Shown in pieces: positions 30,417-39,931 of a stretch of 64,000 nucleotides of DNA. A program made the position numbers and the translations under genes. The stretch is taken from the NCBI RefSeq assembly GCF_024448895.1, contig NZ_JAMOIC010000002.1, forward strand, positions 248,001 through 312,000, read 5' to 3'. Below the pieces are notes generated by a model, which saw only the letters and a list, made by a program, of their open reading frames with translations, did no database searches and was not told the origin of the DNA. Within the stretch, counting starts at the first letter, position 1; the number at the start of each line of letters is the position of its first letter. Origin of the DNA: Stutzerimonas stutzeri (GTDB taxonomy: Bacteria > Pseudomonadota > Gammaproteobacteria > Pseudomonadales > Pseudomonadaceae).

Positions 30417-30917
30417 TTAATGCAGTTCGCGCACCATATATACGGCTGGAATCTGGTAGCTGGCCAGATTCGACGCCTGGGGCTGGTCCAGTTCTTCGTG
30501 GGCGGTATAGCCCAGACGCGACCAGAAGGCTTCGGATTCCTGCACTGACACAAGCGCCGAATAGCGCAGCTGCTGAGTGCGGGCTTGCTCCAGGTTCCAA
30601 CGCACCAGCGCCGGTCCGATGCCACGACCCCCGGCACGCCGGGCGACGGCCAGGTCGTGCAGATACAGGCAGTCGGCTTCACCGTGATGCTGAAACTCGC
30701 CATCCAGCGGCGTCACCTTGCCGACACGCGAGTGGTACGCGAAGAGGTAGGCGCAAACGCCCTGATCATCTTCGGCCACCCAGGCCAGCTGCGGGCAGGC
30801 GGCGAAGCGCGCCCGGATCACCGCTTCATCCTCAAGGACTTCAACGGCGTAGGATTCTTCTTGAATCGACATCACTGCAGGAATATCGCGCGCCTGCATC
30901 GCTCGTAACTTGAACAT
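30417..30917 (-). CDS. GNAT family N-acetyltransferase
   Basis: 166 residues with the GNAT fold: an N-terminal MKLR-like start (MFKLRAMQARDIPAVMSI), the acetyl-CoA motif VARRAGGRGIGPALVRW (R-x-x-G-x-G/A) and a C-terminal SEAFWSRLGYT. Substrate unknown. The NtrC-type site and sigma-54 promoter of ureE lie just downstream of its stop codon, so the two genes are probably not one unit. No strong ribosome site precedes the chosen ATG. Confidence 0.78.
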   Translation of the reverse strand: MFKLRAMQARDIPAVMSIQEESYAVEVLEDEAVIRARFAACPQLAWVAEDDQGVCAYLFAYHSRVGKVTPLDGEFQHHGEADCLYLHDLAVARRAGGRGIGPALVRWNLEQARTQQLRYSALVSVQESEAFWSRLGYTAHEELDQPQASNLASYQIPAVYMVRELH

Positions 30918-31218
30918 CGAAACAACACTCGAACTGACGCGGCCGCATGGCGGCTCGCTCCGGGGGGCGGCGATCATACGCGATCCGCAGGCGAACGGAG
31001 CGCCTGCCGACGGACGCCTGCATTAAAGCCACGCTTGATGACAGCCATACGATCGCCCTTCGTGCCACGGCATGCGCAGCGTGAACGACGTCGGCCGGCC
31101 GCTCGACACATTGTTTCTTTGAGCGGCGGCTGGTCGGCCGGGCTAACGTGATGACTGACGAGTCGCGCATTTCCGGGCATAATTTCTTAGTTAGCTACCT
31201 ATCTTCGCGGTCATCCCC

Positions 31219-32091
31219 TTGAACAACTCGCACAATCCGTTGCTTGGCGTGGCGCTCATCCTCGTTTCCTGCCTGACGCTCGCTACTCATGACGGCCTTT
31301 CCAAATACCTCACCCAGCTATATCCGGTATTTCTGGTCATCTGGGCGCGATATATGGCGCAAACCGTCCTCATGATCGGCTTGTTCACCCCGCGCATGGG
31401 ACGGCGCGTGTTTCATACCCTGCGCCCGAAGTTGCAGATCTGCCGTGGCTTGAGCCTGGTGTGCGTGAGCATGCTGTTTATCAGTGGCCTGAGCTACATC
31501 CCCTTGGCCGAGGCCACCGCTGTCATCTTTCTTACACCTTTGCTGGTCACCATCGCATCCGCTCTGCTGGGCGAACGCGTCAGTCGCAGCCAGTGGCTGG
31601 CGGTGGGCTGCGGCCTGCTGGGTGTGATGATCATCGTGCGGCCGGGCGGCGCCTTGTTTACACCGGCCATCCTGCTGCCGTTCGGCGCGGCGGTGAGCTT
31701 TACTCTTTATCAACTGATCACGCGACGGCTGAGCGCTACGGATCATCCGGTCACGAGCAACTTCATCACCAGTCTGGTGGGCAGTCTGGTGATGAGCGTG
31801 CTGGTGATTTTCAATTGGCAGACGCCGACGTTCCACGACGCGCTGATGATGGCGGCGCTCGGTGCCATGGCAATGAGCGGGCACCTGCTGTTAACCAATG
31901 CGTTTCGCTTTGCCAGTGCTGCCGCGCTGGCGCCGTTCACCTATTCGCAGATCATCTTCGCCGGCGTGGTGGGGGTGGTTGTCTTCGATCACGCGCCGGA
32001 TCTCGGCGCAGTCATCGGGATGGCCATCATCATCGCCAGCGGACTGGTCATGGCGTATGTGCAGGGCCGACAACCGCGCCCGCAAATCTAG
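31219..32091 (+). CDS. DMT/EamA family transporter
   Basis: 290 residues with about ten membrane helices in two EamA repeats; [36 protein letters not shown] and [15 protein letters not shown] are typical drug/metabolite exporter motifs. The start is TTG at 31219, the most upstream start codon after an in-frame TAG. It reads toward an oxaloacetate decarboxylase gene 94 bp on, possibly in one unit. Substrate unknown. Confidence 0.83.
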   Translation: MNNSHNPLLGVALILVSCLTLATHDGLSKYLTQLYPVFLVIWARYMAQTVLMIGLFTPRMGRRVFHTLRPKLQICRGLSLVCVSMLFISGLSYIPLAEATAVIFLTPLLVTIASALLGERVSRSQWLAVGCGLLGVMIIVRPGGALFTPAILLPFGAAVSFTLYQLITRRLSATDHPVTSNFITSLVGSLVMSVLVIFNWQTPTFHDALMMAALGAMAMSGHLLLTNAFRFASAAALAPFTYSQIIFAGVVGVVVFDHAPDLGAVIGMAIIIASGLVMAYVQGRQPRPQI

Positions 32092-32185
32092 AACACCGCG
32101 GGCGTGCCTCCGGCCGTCCGTGTCGCTTCCAACACTACCGAACAAGGGCGACTCGACCCTTGCGTGCGACTCATCAGGAAAACAC

Positions 32186-33049
32186 ATGCAACGTATTTCT
32201 CATCACGCCCTGCGCAGCGAATTCCGTCGGCTGTTAGCCTCCGGTCGCTGCTATCACACCGCTTCGGTTTTCGATCCGATGTCGGCACGCATCGCGGCTG
32301 ATCTCGAATTCGAGGTCGGGATTCTCGGCGGCTCCGTGGCCTCGCTGCAGGTACTGGCTGCGCCAGACTTCGCCTTGATTACTCTGAGCGAGTTCGTCGA
32401 GCAGGCCGCGCGCATTGGCCGCGTCACGCGCCTGCCGATCATCGCTGACGCCGACCACGGCTATGGCAACGCGCTCAACGTCATGCGTACCGTGGTCGAA
32501 CTGGAGCGCGCCGGGATCGCCGCGTTGACCATCGAAGACACGCTGCTGCCGGCCAAATTCGGTCGCAAGTCCACCGACCTGATCGGCATGTTCGAGGCGG
32601 TCGGCAAGATTCGTGCGGCGCTCGAAGCGCGCATCGACCCGGAGCTGTGCATCATCGCCCGGACCAACGCCGGGGTGATCGGGCTGGAGGAGGTGATTGC
32701 GCGCGTGCAGGCCTACGAGGCTGCGGGCGCTGATGCCATCTGCCTGGTTGGCATTGTAGATTTCACACAGCTCGAGCAGGTGGCCGAGAAGCTCAACGTG
32801 CCGCTGATGCTGGTCACCTACGGCAACCCGCAACTGCGCGATAACGCGCGACTGGCCGAGCTTGGCGTGCGCATCGTGGTCAACGGCCACGCGGCGTATT
32901 TCGCTGCGATCAAGGCTACCTACGACTGCCTACGCGAACAGCGCCAGATCGATGCCTCGGACCTCAACGCCTCGCAGCTTTCGGTCAAATATTCGACTGC
33001 CGAGGAGTACATGGTTTGGGCCGAGGAATACATGCAGGTCAAGGAATAA
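32186..33049 (+). CDS. Oxaloacetate decarboxylase of the PEP mutase/isocitrate lyase superfamily
   Basis: 287 residues, the same length as the characterised P. aeruginosa enzyme PA4872. Motifs: [44 protein letters not shown] (metal-binding aspartates) and [12 protein letters not shown], with ARTNAG downstream. The KKCGH cysteine loop of isocitrate lyase is absent, which supports a decarboxylase. AGGAA lies 6 bp before the ATG. Followed after 31 bp by an MFS gene. Confidence 0.88.
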   Translation: MQRISHHALRSEFRRLLASGRCYHTASVFDPMSARIAADLEFEVGILGGSVASLQVLAAPDFALITLSEFVEQAARIGRVTRLPIIADADHGYGNALNVMRTVVELERAGIAALTIEDTLLPAKFGRKSTDLIGMFEAVGKIRAALEARIDPELCIIARTNAGVIGLEEVIARVQAYEAAGADAICLVGIVDFTQLEQVAEKLNVPLMLVTYGNPQLRDNARLAELGVRIVVNGHAAYFAAIKATYDCLREQRQIDASDLNASQLSVKYSTAEEYMVWAEEYMQVKE

Positions 33050-33080
33050 CCTGCGTCCACGTGCCATCACGGGAGATCCG

Positions 33081-34238
33081 ATGAATCCACGTCTGCTGAC
33101 CTTCATGGTGGCCTTCGCCGCTTTTCTCGGGCCTTTCACCCAGACGGTCTACGCGCCGATTTTGCCGGAGCTTGGCGCCGCGCTGTCCACGACGCCGCTG
33201 CTGATTAACCTCAGCATCTCGATCTTCACATTCGTGTTGGCGTTCATGCAGATCGTCTACGGTCCGCTGGTCGACCGACGCGGCCGGCGTGGCACCTTGC
33301 TGGCGGGGCTCGCGGTATACATCGTCGCGTCGCTGGGCTGCTTTCTGGCACAGAACATCGAGACGCTGTTGGTATTCCGCGCCTTACAGGCCGTCGGTAT
33401 CGCCGCCGGTGCTGTGGTCGCCGTCACGGTGATCGGCGACCGGTTCGAGGGCGCCGAGCGCGGCCGGGCGATGGGCTCGTTCCAGATGATGGTCGCGCTG
33501 GGGCCGGTGGTCGGCCCGGTGGTGGGCGGGTTCATCGGCGAGCATGTGGATTTTCACTATGTGTTCCTGCTGCTCGCAGTGGTCGGCGGCGTAGTCCTGC
33601 TGGTCAACGCCCTCTGGCTGGAGGAGACGCGGCCAACCGGGGTTGCGCCCAAGGCGTTTCATCCGGCCGAGTATCTAAACGTGCTGCGCAATCCTCAGGG
33701 CGTAGCACTGATGCTGCTGAGCTTCGTGCAGTATTACGCCTTCTATAACTACCTGGTGTTCATGCCACGGGTGTTGGACAGCGCGTACGGTCTGAGTGCC
33801 AGCGAAAAAGGCTTGGTGTTTCTGCCGCTGTCGATCGCGGTGGTGGTGGGCTCGTTCGCCGGTGGGCGATTGCTCGGACGCTGGCGGCCCCGGCCGATGC
33901 TGCTGGTGACCGCTCTGCTCAATGCGCTCAGCCTGCTGCTGTTTCTCGCAGTGGCGCAGTGGTCGCTCGCTGCGCTGGTGGTCGCGGTGACGGCGTTCGG
34001 TCTGTTCCTGGGCCTGTCACTGCCGGTGCAGACCAGCCTGCTGATGGATCTGTATCCCCATAACCGGGCCACAGCCGTGGGCAGCTACAACTTTTTCCGC
34101 TTCATGGGCATGGCTACCGGGCCGGTGCTCGGTTCCTGGCTGTTCCAGGATGGCAATCTCGGCGTGCTGTACGGTTTCGCAGCTGCCGCTTTTCTGCTGG
34201 CGGTCGGCAACGCGCAGCGGCGCTTCCGTCAGGGCTGA
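33081..34238 (+). CDS. MFS transporter (Bcr/CflA-like)
   Basis: 385 residues with twelve predicted membrane helices. The MFS loop GPLVDRRGRRGTLL lies between helices 2 and 3 and the antiporter motif GPVVGPVVGGFIG lies in helix 5, suggesting a proton-driven exporter. GGGAGA precedes the ATG. Probably co-transcribed with the decarboxylase. Substrate unknown. Confidence 0.85.
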   Translation: MNPRLLTFMVAFAAFLGPFTQTVYAPILPELGAALSTTPLLINLSISIFTFVLAFMQIVYGPLVDRRGRRGTLLAGLAVYIVASLGCFLAQNIETLLVFRALQAVGIAAGAVVAVTVIGDRFEGAERGRAMGSFQMMVALGPVVGPVVGGFIGEHVDFHYVFLLLAVVGGVVLLVNALWLEETRPTGVAPKAFHPAEYLNVLRNPQGVALMLLSFVQYYAFYNYLVFMPRVLDSAYGLSASEKGLVFLPLSIAVVVGSFAGGRLLGRWRPRPMLLVTALLNALSLLLFLAVAQWSLAALVVAVTAFGLFLGLSLPVQTSLLMDLYPHNRATAVGSYNFFRFMGMATGPVLGSWLFQDGNLGVLYGFAAAAFLLAVGNAQRRFRQG

Positions 34239-34256
34239 TTGGCAAAGGTCGAACGG

Positions 34257-34976
34257 TCAGAAGAACTGGCGCTCGGCCTTGAACATCATGAAGCGCTCGC
34301 AATGGGCGTTGAGCCCTGAGTAAACGCCGCACTGCGGGCCGCTCAGATTGGAGTCGGTGTAGGACAGGTCCATCTGCACGCCGAGCAGATCGCGGGAAAG
34401 ATTCAGCGACCAGTCATTGAACACGCGCACGCTGCCGCCGGGGTGATACATGGGGCTGTCCATCGAGTGGCTGGCGTATTTCAAACGCACGCCCAGATCA
34501 AACGGCTGCACCGCACCCAGTTCCAGATACAGCGTGCTGTCAGTCCGCCCTAGGGCACTGCTCAACGCGCCACCCAGGCGACTGCCGCCCAGGTTGAATC
34601 CGGCGTAGTAGGCCTCGCGGTTGCGATTTTCCAGCTCTGGGAAGCTGTAACGAATCACGCCAAGCTCGTACCCCGGTGCATTATCCAGGCGCTGCTGGGC
34701 GAAGCCGAGGTAACTGTTGAATTCCAGCTGGCTGCCATCCAAGACGCCAATGCTGGGCGACCACTGCCCAACGTACCAGCCGCTGTCGTGCGTCAGATCC
34801 AGGCCGCCGCGAAAGGCGCTTGCAGTGGTTGGCTGAACCAATCCTTGCGCCATGCTGCGGGTCGGCGCCGTACCGAGCTTGAGGTCGAACTGCCCGACTT
34901 CTCGTTCCACGACCTCAGGCTGGCTGGCGCAACCGGTTAGCACGATGGCCATTGCCATCAGGTATCTCATGTCCAT
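34257..34976 (-). CDS. TorF/Gcw_chp family putative outer-membrane protein
   Basis: 239 residues. A short signal with lipobox-like LTGC (MRYLMAMAIVLTGCASQPE) is followed by beta-strand-rich sequence; FRGGLDLTHDSGWYVGQWSPSIG and ELNxYLGF-like segments are the family hallmark. The TorF name refers to putative porins of unknown solute. Ends 18 bp from the convergent MFS gene. Start is uncertain by two codons (ATG at 34976 or 34970). Confidence 0.72.
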   Translation of the reverse strand: MDMRYLMAMAIVLTGCASQPEVVEREVGQFDLKLGTAPTRSMAQGLVQPTTASAFRGGLDLTHDSGWYVGQWSPSIGVLDGSQLEFNSYLGFAQQRLDNAPGYELGVIRYSFPELENRNREAYYAGFNLGGSRLGGALSSALGRTDSTLYLELGAVQPFDLGVRLKYASHSMDSPMYHPGGSVRVFNDWSLNLSRDLLGVQMDLSYTDSNLSGPQCGVYSGLNAHCERFMMFKAERQFF

Positions 34977-35290
34977 ATACCGCTTCACTGGTTGAGTTCT
35001 GGGGCAGCCGACCAGTGACGACTGCGTGCGGTGAAGACCAGCCAGGACATTCAAAGCGCTCTGGCACATGGGTCTTTACCGTTTTCCGGCCCGAAGGATA
35101 GCCAAGACGTCCATAGCTCGTGCTCCACTCGTCGATTTGGCGCCAGCAAATCGACGGGTGGTGCCTGGCCGTTGGCGTAACTGATCGCTGGCGCCGCCAA
35201 TCGCCTGGACTGAACCGTTTTCTCCTGCCGCCTTCGAATGAAGGGTAAGTGCCACTGAAAGTGGCTCGAAAGCGTGTGAGGAGGTGTGCA

Positions 35291-35557
35291 ATGGCCACCG
35301 GTTGGGCTAATGAAGGTGCAGTTCAGGAACAGATCGACAGCACCATCGAAGATGCGGTGCAGCGTGCGCGCAGTCGTCTGGGACGAGGCGAAAGCCTGAC
35401 CCATTGCGAAGAATGCGATGCGAAGATTCCGGAAGCACGGCGGCAGGCGGTGCCTGGCGTTCGGTTGTGCGTGAAGTGCCAGACCGAGTACGACAAGCAG
35501 GAGGCCAAGTTCAGCGGCTACAACCGTCGCGGCAGTAAGGACAGCCAGTTGCGCTGA
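35291..35557 (+). CDS. DksA/TraR family C4 zinc-finger protein
   Basis: 88 residues: a short helical hairpin and a C-terminal C4 zinc finger (CEECDAKIPEARRQAVPGVRL then CVKC). It is shorter than DksA and lacks its long coiled coil, so it resembles YbiI/TraR-type proteins that bind RNA polymerase. A perfect GGAGGT lies 5 bp before the ATG. Target promoters unknown. Confidence 0.85.
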   Translation: MATGWANEGAVQEQIDSTIEDAVQRARSRLGRGESLTHCEECDAKIPEARRQAVPGVRLCVKCQTEYDKQEAKFSGYNRRGSKDSQLR

Positions 35558-35678
35558 CAGCCAAGGCGGATCAGGGGTGGGATAACCGTAAAAATCAGCG
35601 GCGTGACCGCACTCACTACGCGCCTGCGTGTCACACATCGCGTCCCCCACGCCCTTTCATGGAAGAGGAATACCACCC

Positions 35679-36125
35679 ATGATGATCTTCGAAGCCCTTC
35701 GTCTGAGTCACGACATCCAGCGCGACCTCTCCGAACGTCTGGTGCAGACCAGCGGTGATACCACCGAACGCAAAGAGCTGTTTGCCCAACTCAAGCACGA
35801 GCTATGGGTGCACTCGGTAGCCGAAGAGCGGCACTTCTATATTCCGCTTATGGGTGACGACAGCGGCGTCGATCTGTCCCGGCATGCCATCGCCGAGCAC
35901 CATGAGATGGACGAAATGGTCGAGGCACTGGAAGAAACCGATCCAAGCAGTCCAAGCTGGCTGGCCCAGGCCCGCAAGCTGTCGGACAAGGTCCATCACC
36001 ATCTGCAGGAGGAAGAGCACAAGTTCTTCCAGATGGCTGGAAAGCTGCTGAGCGATCAGCAGAAAACCCAGCTAGCCGGCGCCTACCTCGGCGCTTATGA
36101 AGTGATGAAAGCCGAGCATGCCTAA
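35679..36125 (+). CDS. Hemerythrin-domain protein
   Basis: 148 residues, a four-helix hemerythrin HHE domain with iron-type residues in LRLSHDIQRD, HELWVHSVAEERHFY, AEHHEMDEMVE and VHHHLQEEEHKFF. Likely binds a di-iron centre and senses or stores oxygen or protects from nitrosative stress, by family. The stop codon overlaps the stop of the convergent GAF kinase gene by 4 bp. Confidence 0.87.
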   Translation: MMIFEALRLSHDIQRDLSERLVQTSGDTTERKELFAQLKHELWVHSVAEERHFYIPLMGDDSGVDLSRHAIAEHHEMDEMVEALEETDPSSPSWLAQARKLSDKVHHHLQEEEHKFFQMAGKLLSDQQKTQLAGAYLGAYEVMKAEHA

Positions 36126-37309
36126 CCTGCGGCCGTTCCGGTGGGCATGCTGAAAATGAAGGTGGTGCCCGCATCGGAGGTAGAAGTCGCTTGCATGCCA
36201 CCGCCGTGTGACAGCGCGATTTCGTTGGCGATGTACAGTCCCAGCCCAAGCCCTGACTGGGTGCTCGAGGGTTCCCGCCAGTAAGGTTGAAATAGATGTG
36301 CGAGTCGCTCGGCTGGTATCGGCTCGCCCGGATTGTTAACCGCAAGGATGAAGTGCCCGGCTTCGATTCGGGCGCTCACCCGCACAACGCCATCGGACGC
36401 CCCATGGGTCAGGGCATTGGCCAGCAGATTGGATAACAGTTGCGCCAGCCGGTCCGAGTCGCAACGGATGGTGGCCAGGCTTTCAATCTCGCAGCGAAGC
36501 CTGCGTTGTGGGTAGCTGCTCTGCATTTCCGAGACGATATGCGCCAGCGTCTCGTGCAACTTGTCGCAGTCGCGAATGTTCAACGGAATGCCATTGCCCA
36601 GCCGCCCGCGGGCGAAATCCAGTACGTCATCGACCAGCCGCGAGGCGCGGTGAGTCGCCGTCAACATGTGTTCGGCTATACCGGTAATCGCCGGTTCCTT
36701 CGATCGCCGCAGCATCAGCTGCGCGCCAGACATGATCGAGGACAACGGGTTGCGCAGGTCATGGCCGAGCAGGGCTATGAACTGCTCACGCAGCTCGGCG
36801 GTTTGCCTTGCATCCATCAGCGCCGCCTCAGTGGCCTCGAAACGCTCCTCGGCCTCCAGCTGAATGCCCAGTAGTTTCGCGAACGATTCAATCATCGCCC
36901 GGGTCGTCCCTTCGGGCAGATTCGCTGGGTGCGGATCGAGTGCGCAGACGGTGCCAAAGAAGCTGCCGTCGGTACGGAACACGGGCGACGAAACATAGCT
37001 CTCGAAACCGTAGATCTTCGGCGTGTGGTGATCGCAATAGCGCTCGTCCTCACTGACCTTGCTGATGACGATGGTTTCGTGGGATGCGTAGATCTCGTGG
37101 CAAAGCGTTGTGGCGACGTCCAGCTCGCTGCCGACTTGCATGCCGAAGTCGATCCGGTCGAGTACCGCACATGCCGTCCAGGAATCGTCAGTGACACGCG
37201 CCACGGCGGCGAAGCGCAAACCGGTCGTGTCCGAGATGACTTGAAGAATGGCGGGGACTGCGTTGATACGGCTGATCGCCGAGATGTCATCGGTTACCGA
37301 TCGTTTCAT
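36122..37309 (-). CDS. GAF-domain sensor histidine kinase
   Basis: 395 residues, no membrane segments. The GAF domain (about 20-165) has CHEIYASHETIVISKVSEDERYCDHHTPKIYGFESYVSSPV, a style found in cytosolic GAF kinases. HisKA has LLGHDLRNPLSSIMSG with the phosphorylated histidine. HATPase shows NLLANALTHG and GLGLGLYIANEI. No receiver or partner regulator lies next to it. Possible sensors are redox or small ligands; the adjacent hemerythrin makes an oxygen link plausible but unproven. Start codon uncertain: weak ribosome site. Confidence 0.83.
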   Translation of the reverse strand: MKRSVTDDISAISRINAVPAILQVISDTTGLRFAAVARVTDDSWTACAVLDRIDFGMQVGSELDVATTLCHEIYASHETIVISKVSEDERYCDHHTPKIYGFESYVSSPVFRTDGSFFGTVCALDPHPANLPEGTTRAMIESFAKLLGIQLEAEERFEATEAALMDARQTAELREQFIALLGHDLRNPLSSIMSGAQLMLRRSKEPAITGIAEHMLTATHRASRLVDDVLDFARGRLGNGIPLNIRDCDKLHETLAHIVSEMQSSYPQRRLRCEIESLATIRCDSDRLAQLLSNLLANALTHGASDGVVRVSARIEAGHFILAVNNPGEPIPAERLAHLFQPYWREPSSTQSGLGLGLYIANEIALSHGGGMQATSTSDAGTTFIFSMPTGTAAG

Positions 37310-37417
37310 GCGGGTGTCGTCTTGGTCAGAGCGCGGCGAAGGGCGTGGCACTTTACCATGAGCGAAACCTCTATCCGAATCGGCCCGACAAATTGCCGGG
37401 CCGATTGGAGTATGCAT

Positions 37418-38890
37418 TCATCCCTGCGGGGTAAACGTCGGCGCCACGCTTGCCGGCACGATCTGCTTGCGCATCAGTAGGTAATGCACCACCGCGCCAA
37501 ACAGCGCGCCGAGCAGCCAGGCAAAGCCTGACAGGCTTTCCAGGCCAGGCGTCCAGACTGATGCGACGGAGAATATCGAGCTGACACCAAAGGCGATGAT
37601 CGCCTTGCGGTTCCATCCGGCGTTGAAGTAGTAGCTCGAACCGGGCTCGGCGGAAAACAGGTCCTGCACGCTCAGCTGCTGGCGACGCACCAGGTAGTAG
37701 TCCGCAACGATAATGCCGTACAGCGGTGCCAGTACCGCGCCGAGGGTATCGACGAACGCGGCGATGCCGACCGCGCTGATGAACGACACCCACAGGGCGC
37801 CGATGAAGAAGGCGATGGCCGCAGTGATGAAACCGCCGGTGCGGGCGCTGATGCGCGCTGGCGCCAGGTTGGCGATGTCATACGCCGGCGGGATGAAGTT
37901 CGCGACCAGGTTGATGCCGACGGTGGCGGCGAAGAAGGTGATCGCCGCGACGAGCGTCAGGCCGACATTGTCGATGCGCGCGACGATATCGGTCGGGTTG
38001 GTCAGCGTCTCGCCGAACACCACCACGGTGCCGGCCGTGATCACTAAGGCAATCAGCGAGAAGATCGCCAGACTCACCGGCAGCCCCAGGAAGTTGCCGA
38101 TGCGCATCTGACGCTCGTCCTTGACGAAGCGTGCGAAGTCCCCGTAATTGATCACCACCGCGGCGAAGTAGGCGACCATCGTGCCGACCACCGCGGCGAA
38201 CGCAGCAATCGGCCCGCCGGCATATGTACCAGTGCCACTGAAGATACTGCCCAGTGCGCCAGCGAGACCTGGGCCGGCCTTGTAGCAGATGGCGATCATC
38301 ATGGCGATCATCACCAGATAGACCAGCGGGCCGGCCCAGTTGAGAAAGCGCGTTACCCAGTCCACGCCCCTGACGAACAGCGCAACCTGGAAGACGCAGA
38401 CGATCACGTAGGCAATCCAGTCGATGGTGGTCAGGCCCAGCAACGTGGCTTCAGAGCCTGGACCGAACAAGGTACGAATGAGCAGTGCCACGGCGGTGGA
38501 GGCAAAGTAGGTCTGCACGCCGTACCAGAAGATCGCGACGATCCCGCGCACCACCGCCGGGAAGTTCGCACCGCGTACGCCCATGCTGGCGCGCGCCATC
38601 ACCGGGAACGGGATGCCGTACTTGACGCTGGGTTTGCCGGTCAGTTGCACCAGCCCCATTACGATGAAACCCGCGACTACAATGCCCGCCAGCACGGCCC
38701 AGCCGTTGAGGCCGTAACTGATGAACAGCGTCGCGGCCAGGGTGTAGCCGAACAGGCTCTGAATGTCATTGGACCAGACGTTGAAAATCTCGAACCAGCC
38801 CCACTTGCGTTTTGCAGGGGCGAGTGGCGCAAGGTCTTCGTTGTGCAAGCTCGGGTCGATCTGCTTGATCTGATAGTCGTCGTGATTCAT
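37418..38890 (-). CDS. NCS1 family nucleobase/allantoin permease
   Basis: 490 residues, twelve membrane helices. NCS1 motifs include WSNDIQSLFGYTLAATLFISYGLNGW (helix 1), GKPSVKYGIPFPVMARASMGVRGANFPA and NYGDFARFV. The family imports uracil, cytosine, allantoin, hydantoins or thiamine with sodium or proton. Placed in a nitrogen-use block, a nitrogen-rich heterocycle is likely. Two GntR-type palindromes lie upstream (38924-38934 and 39043-39054). Confidence 0.87.
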   Translation of the reverse strand: MNHDDYQIKQIDPSLHNEDLAPLAPAKRKWGWFEIFNVWSNDIQSLFGYTLAATLFISYGLNGWAVLAGIVVAGFIVMGLVQLTGKPSVKYGIPFPVMARASMGVRGANFPAVVRGIVAIFWYGVQTYFASTAVALLIRTLFGPGSEATLLGLTTIDWIAYVIVCVFQVALFVRGVDWVTRFLNWAGPLVYLVMIAMMIAICYKAGPGLAGALGSIFSGTGTYAGGPIAAFAAVVGTMVAYFAAVVINYGDFARFVKDERQMRIGNFLGLPVSLAIFSLIALVITAGTVVVFGETLTNPTDIVARIDNVGLTLVAAITFFAATVGINLVANFIPPAYDIANLAPARISARTGGFITAAIAFFIGALWVSFISAVGIAAFVDTLGAVLAPLYGIIVADYYLVRRQQLSVQDLFSAEPGSSYYFNAGWNRKAIIAFGVSSIFSVASVWTPGLESLSGFAWLLGALFGAVVHYLLMRKQIVPASVAPTFTPQG

Positions 38891-39042
38891 CGGTATGCGC
38901 CCTGTGCAGATTGTTGTTCGCTTTTTGTATGCAGTTCTTGTTCCGCGTACGGCAGGTTCGCGAGCATTTGTGGATCGACCGATGGCCCTGCTGGTCTGCG
39001 CCTCAGCAAAGAGTAGACATGGTGAGCGTCACCGTTAGATTT

Positions 39043-39054
39043 TTTGTATACAAA
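39043..39054. promoter_or_regulatory. Palindromic GntR-type operator candidate
   Basis: Perfect 12-bp palindrome TTTGTATACAAA, matching the FadR-subfamily core tnGTATACna. A degenerate partner, TTTGTATGCAG, lies at 38924-38934, 34 bp from the permease start. The spacing would allow repression of the permease by a GntR regulator encoded elsewhere. Confidence 0.5.
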
Positions 39055-39260
39055 GAAAGGTGCCTCGCTGTTCGATTCGGCTTTCCTGCGCTTTCCTGCA
39101 GCACAGCGTTCGATGACGCACGTTAAGCGTGCACCCAGGGCGTTTCTTAGGTGCAAGAGCGCATGCGAATGCCTACGGCATCACCAACCGGTAGAGCTGA
39201 GCCTCAACGGACACCGTCGTCGCCCCAGTTGCGTTCAGGGAGCGCGACAACCGAACATGG

Positions 39261-39847
39261 ATCGCCAGCAAGGACTGGGCGTCCCCCTGGCTCCTACAGA
39301 TGCCGCAACGATCATCGCGAACCGAGCACAGCGCTTTTCGTAGGAGCGAGCTTGCTCGCGATCGGTGCTGGCGCGGCTTCGCGACAACAGAACGTTGATC
39401 GCCAGCAAGCTGGCTCATACCAGGGGTGTGGCTGTGGCGGTAAACCGAAAGCGCTCACTGATCTCTGCGGTCAGTCGCAGTGTGATGCTGTTTTTGTAGG
39501 AGCGAGCTTGCTCGCGATCAGGGTGGGTCAAGAGGATCGCCAGCAAGGACTGGGCGTCCCCCTGGCTCCTACAGATTCCGCGGCGATCACCGCGAACCGA
39601 GCACAGCGCTTTTCGTAGGAGCGAGCTTGCTCGCGATCGGTGCTGACGCGGCTTCGCGACAGCAGAACACTGATCGCCAGCAAGCCGGCTCATACGAGGG
39701 GTGTGGCTGTGGCGGTAAACCGAAAGCGCTCACCGATCTCTGCGGTCAGTCGCAGTGTGATGCTGTTCTTGTAGGAGTGAGCTTGCTCGCGATCAGGGGG
39801 CGTCAAAAGAATCGCCAGCAAGGACTGGGCGTCCCCCTGGCTCCTAC
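39261..39847. repeat. 275-bp tandem repeat of alternating REP palindromes
   Basis: Two full units begin at 39261 and 39536 and a 37-bp third start at 39811; period exactly 275 bp with no indels and about 17 differences by hand count (about 94% identity). Each unit has four REP-like palindromes in alternating orientation (first unit at 39261, 39340, 39397 and 39496), nine in all. It resembles a BIME array. Confidence 0.9.
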
Positions 39848-39931
39848 GGGGGTGGGGTGGCTGGGGCGGCCGGGGATTACTGCTCTTCGCTGCCGCCCCT
39901 CGCTATTCAAGATTCGCGCCTGGCTATCTGA

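Larger units (their letters stand above)
38891..39931. other. 1.04-kb gene-free interval upstream of the NCS1 permease
   Basis: No credible gene. The part nearest the permease (38891-39060) holds its promoter and two GntR-like operator sites. The rest is the 275-bp tandem REP array (39261-39847). Apparent long reading frames through the array are translations of repeats (VGASLLAI recurs). Confidence 0.75.
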
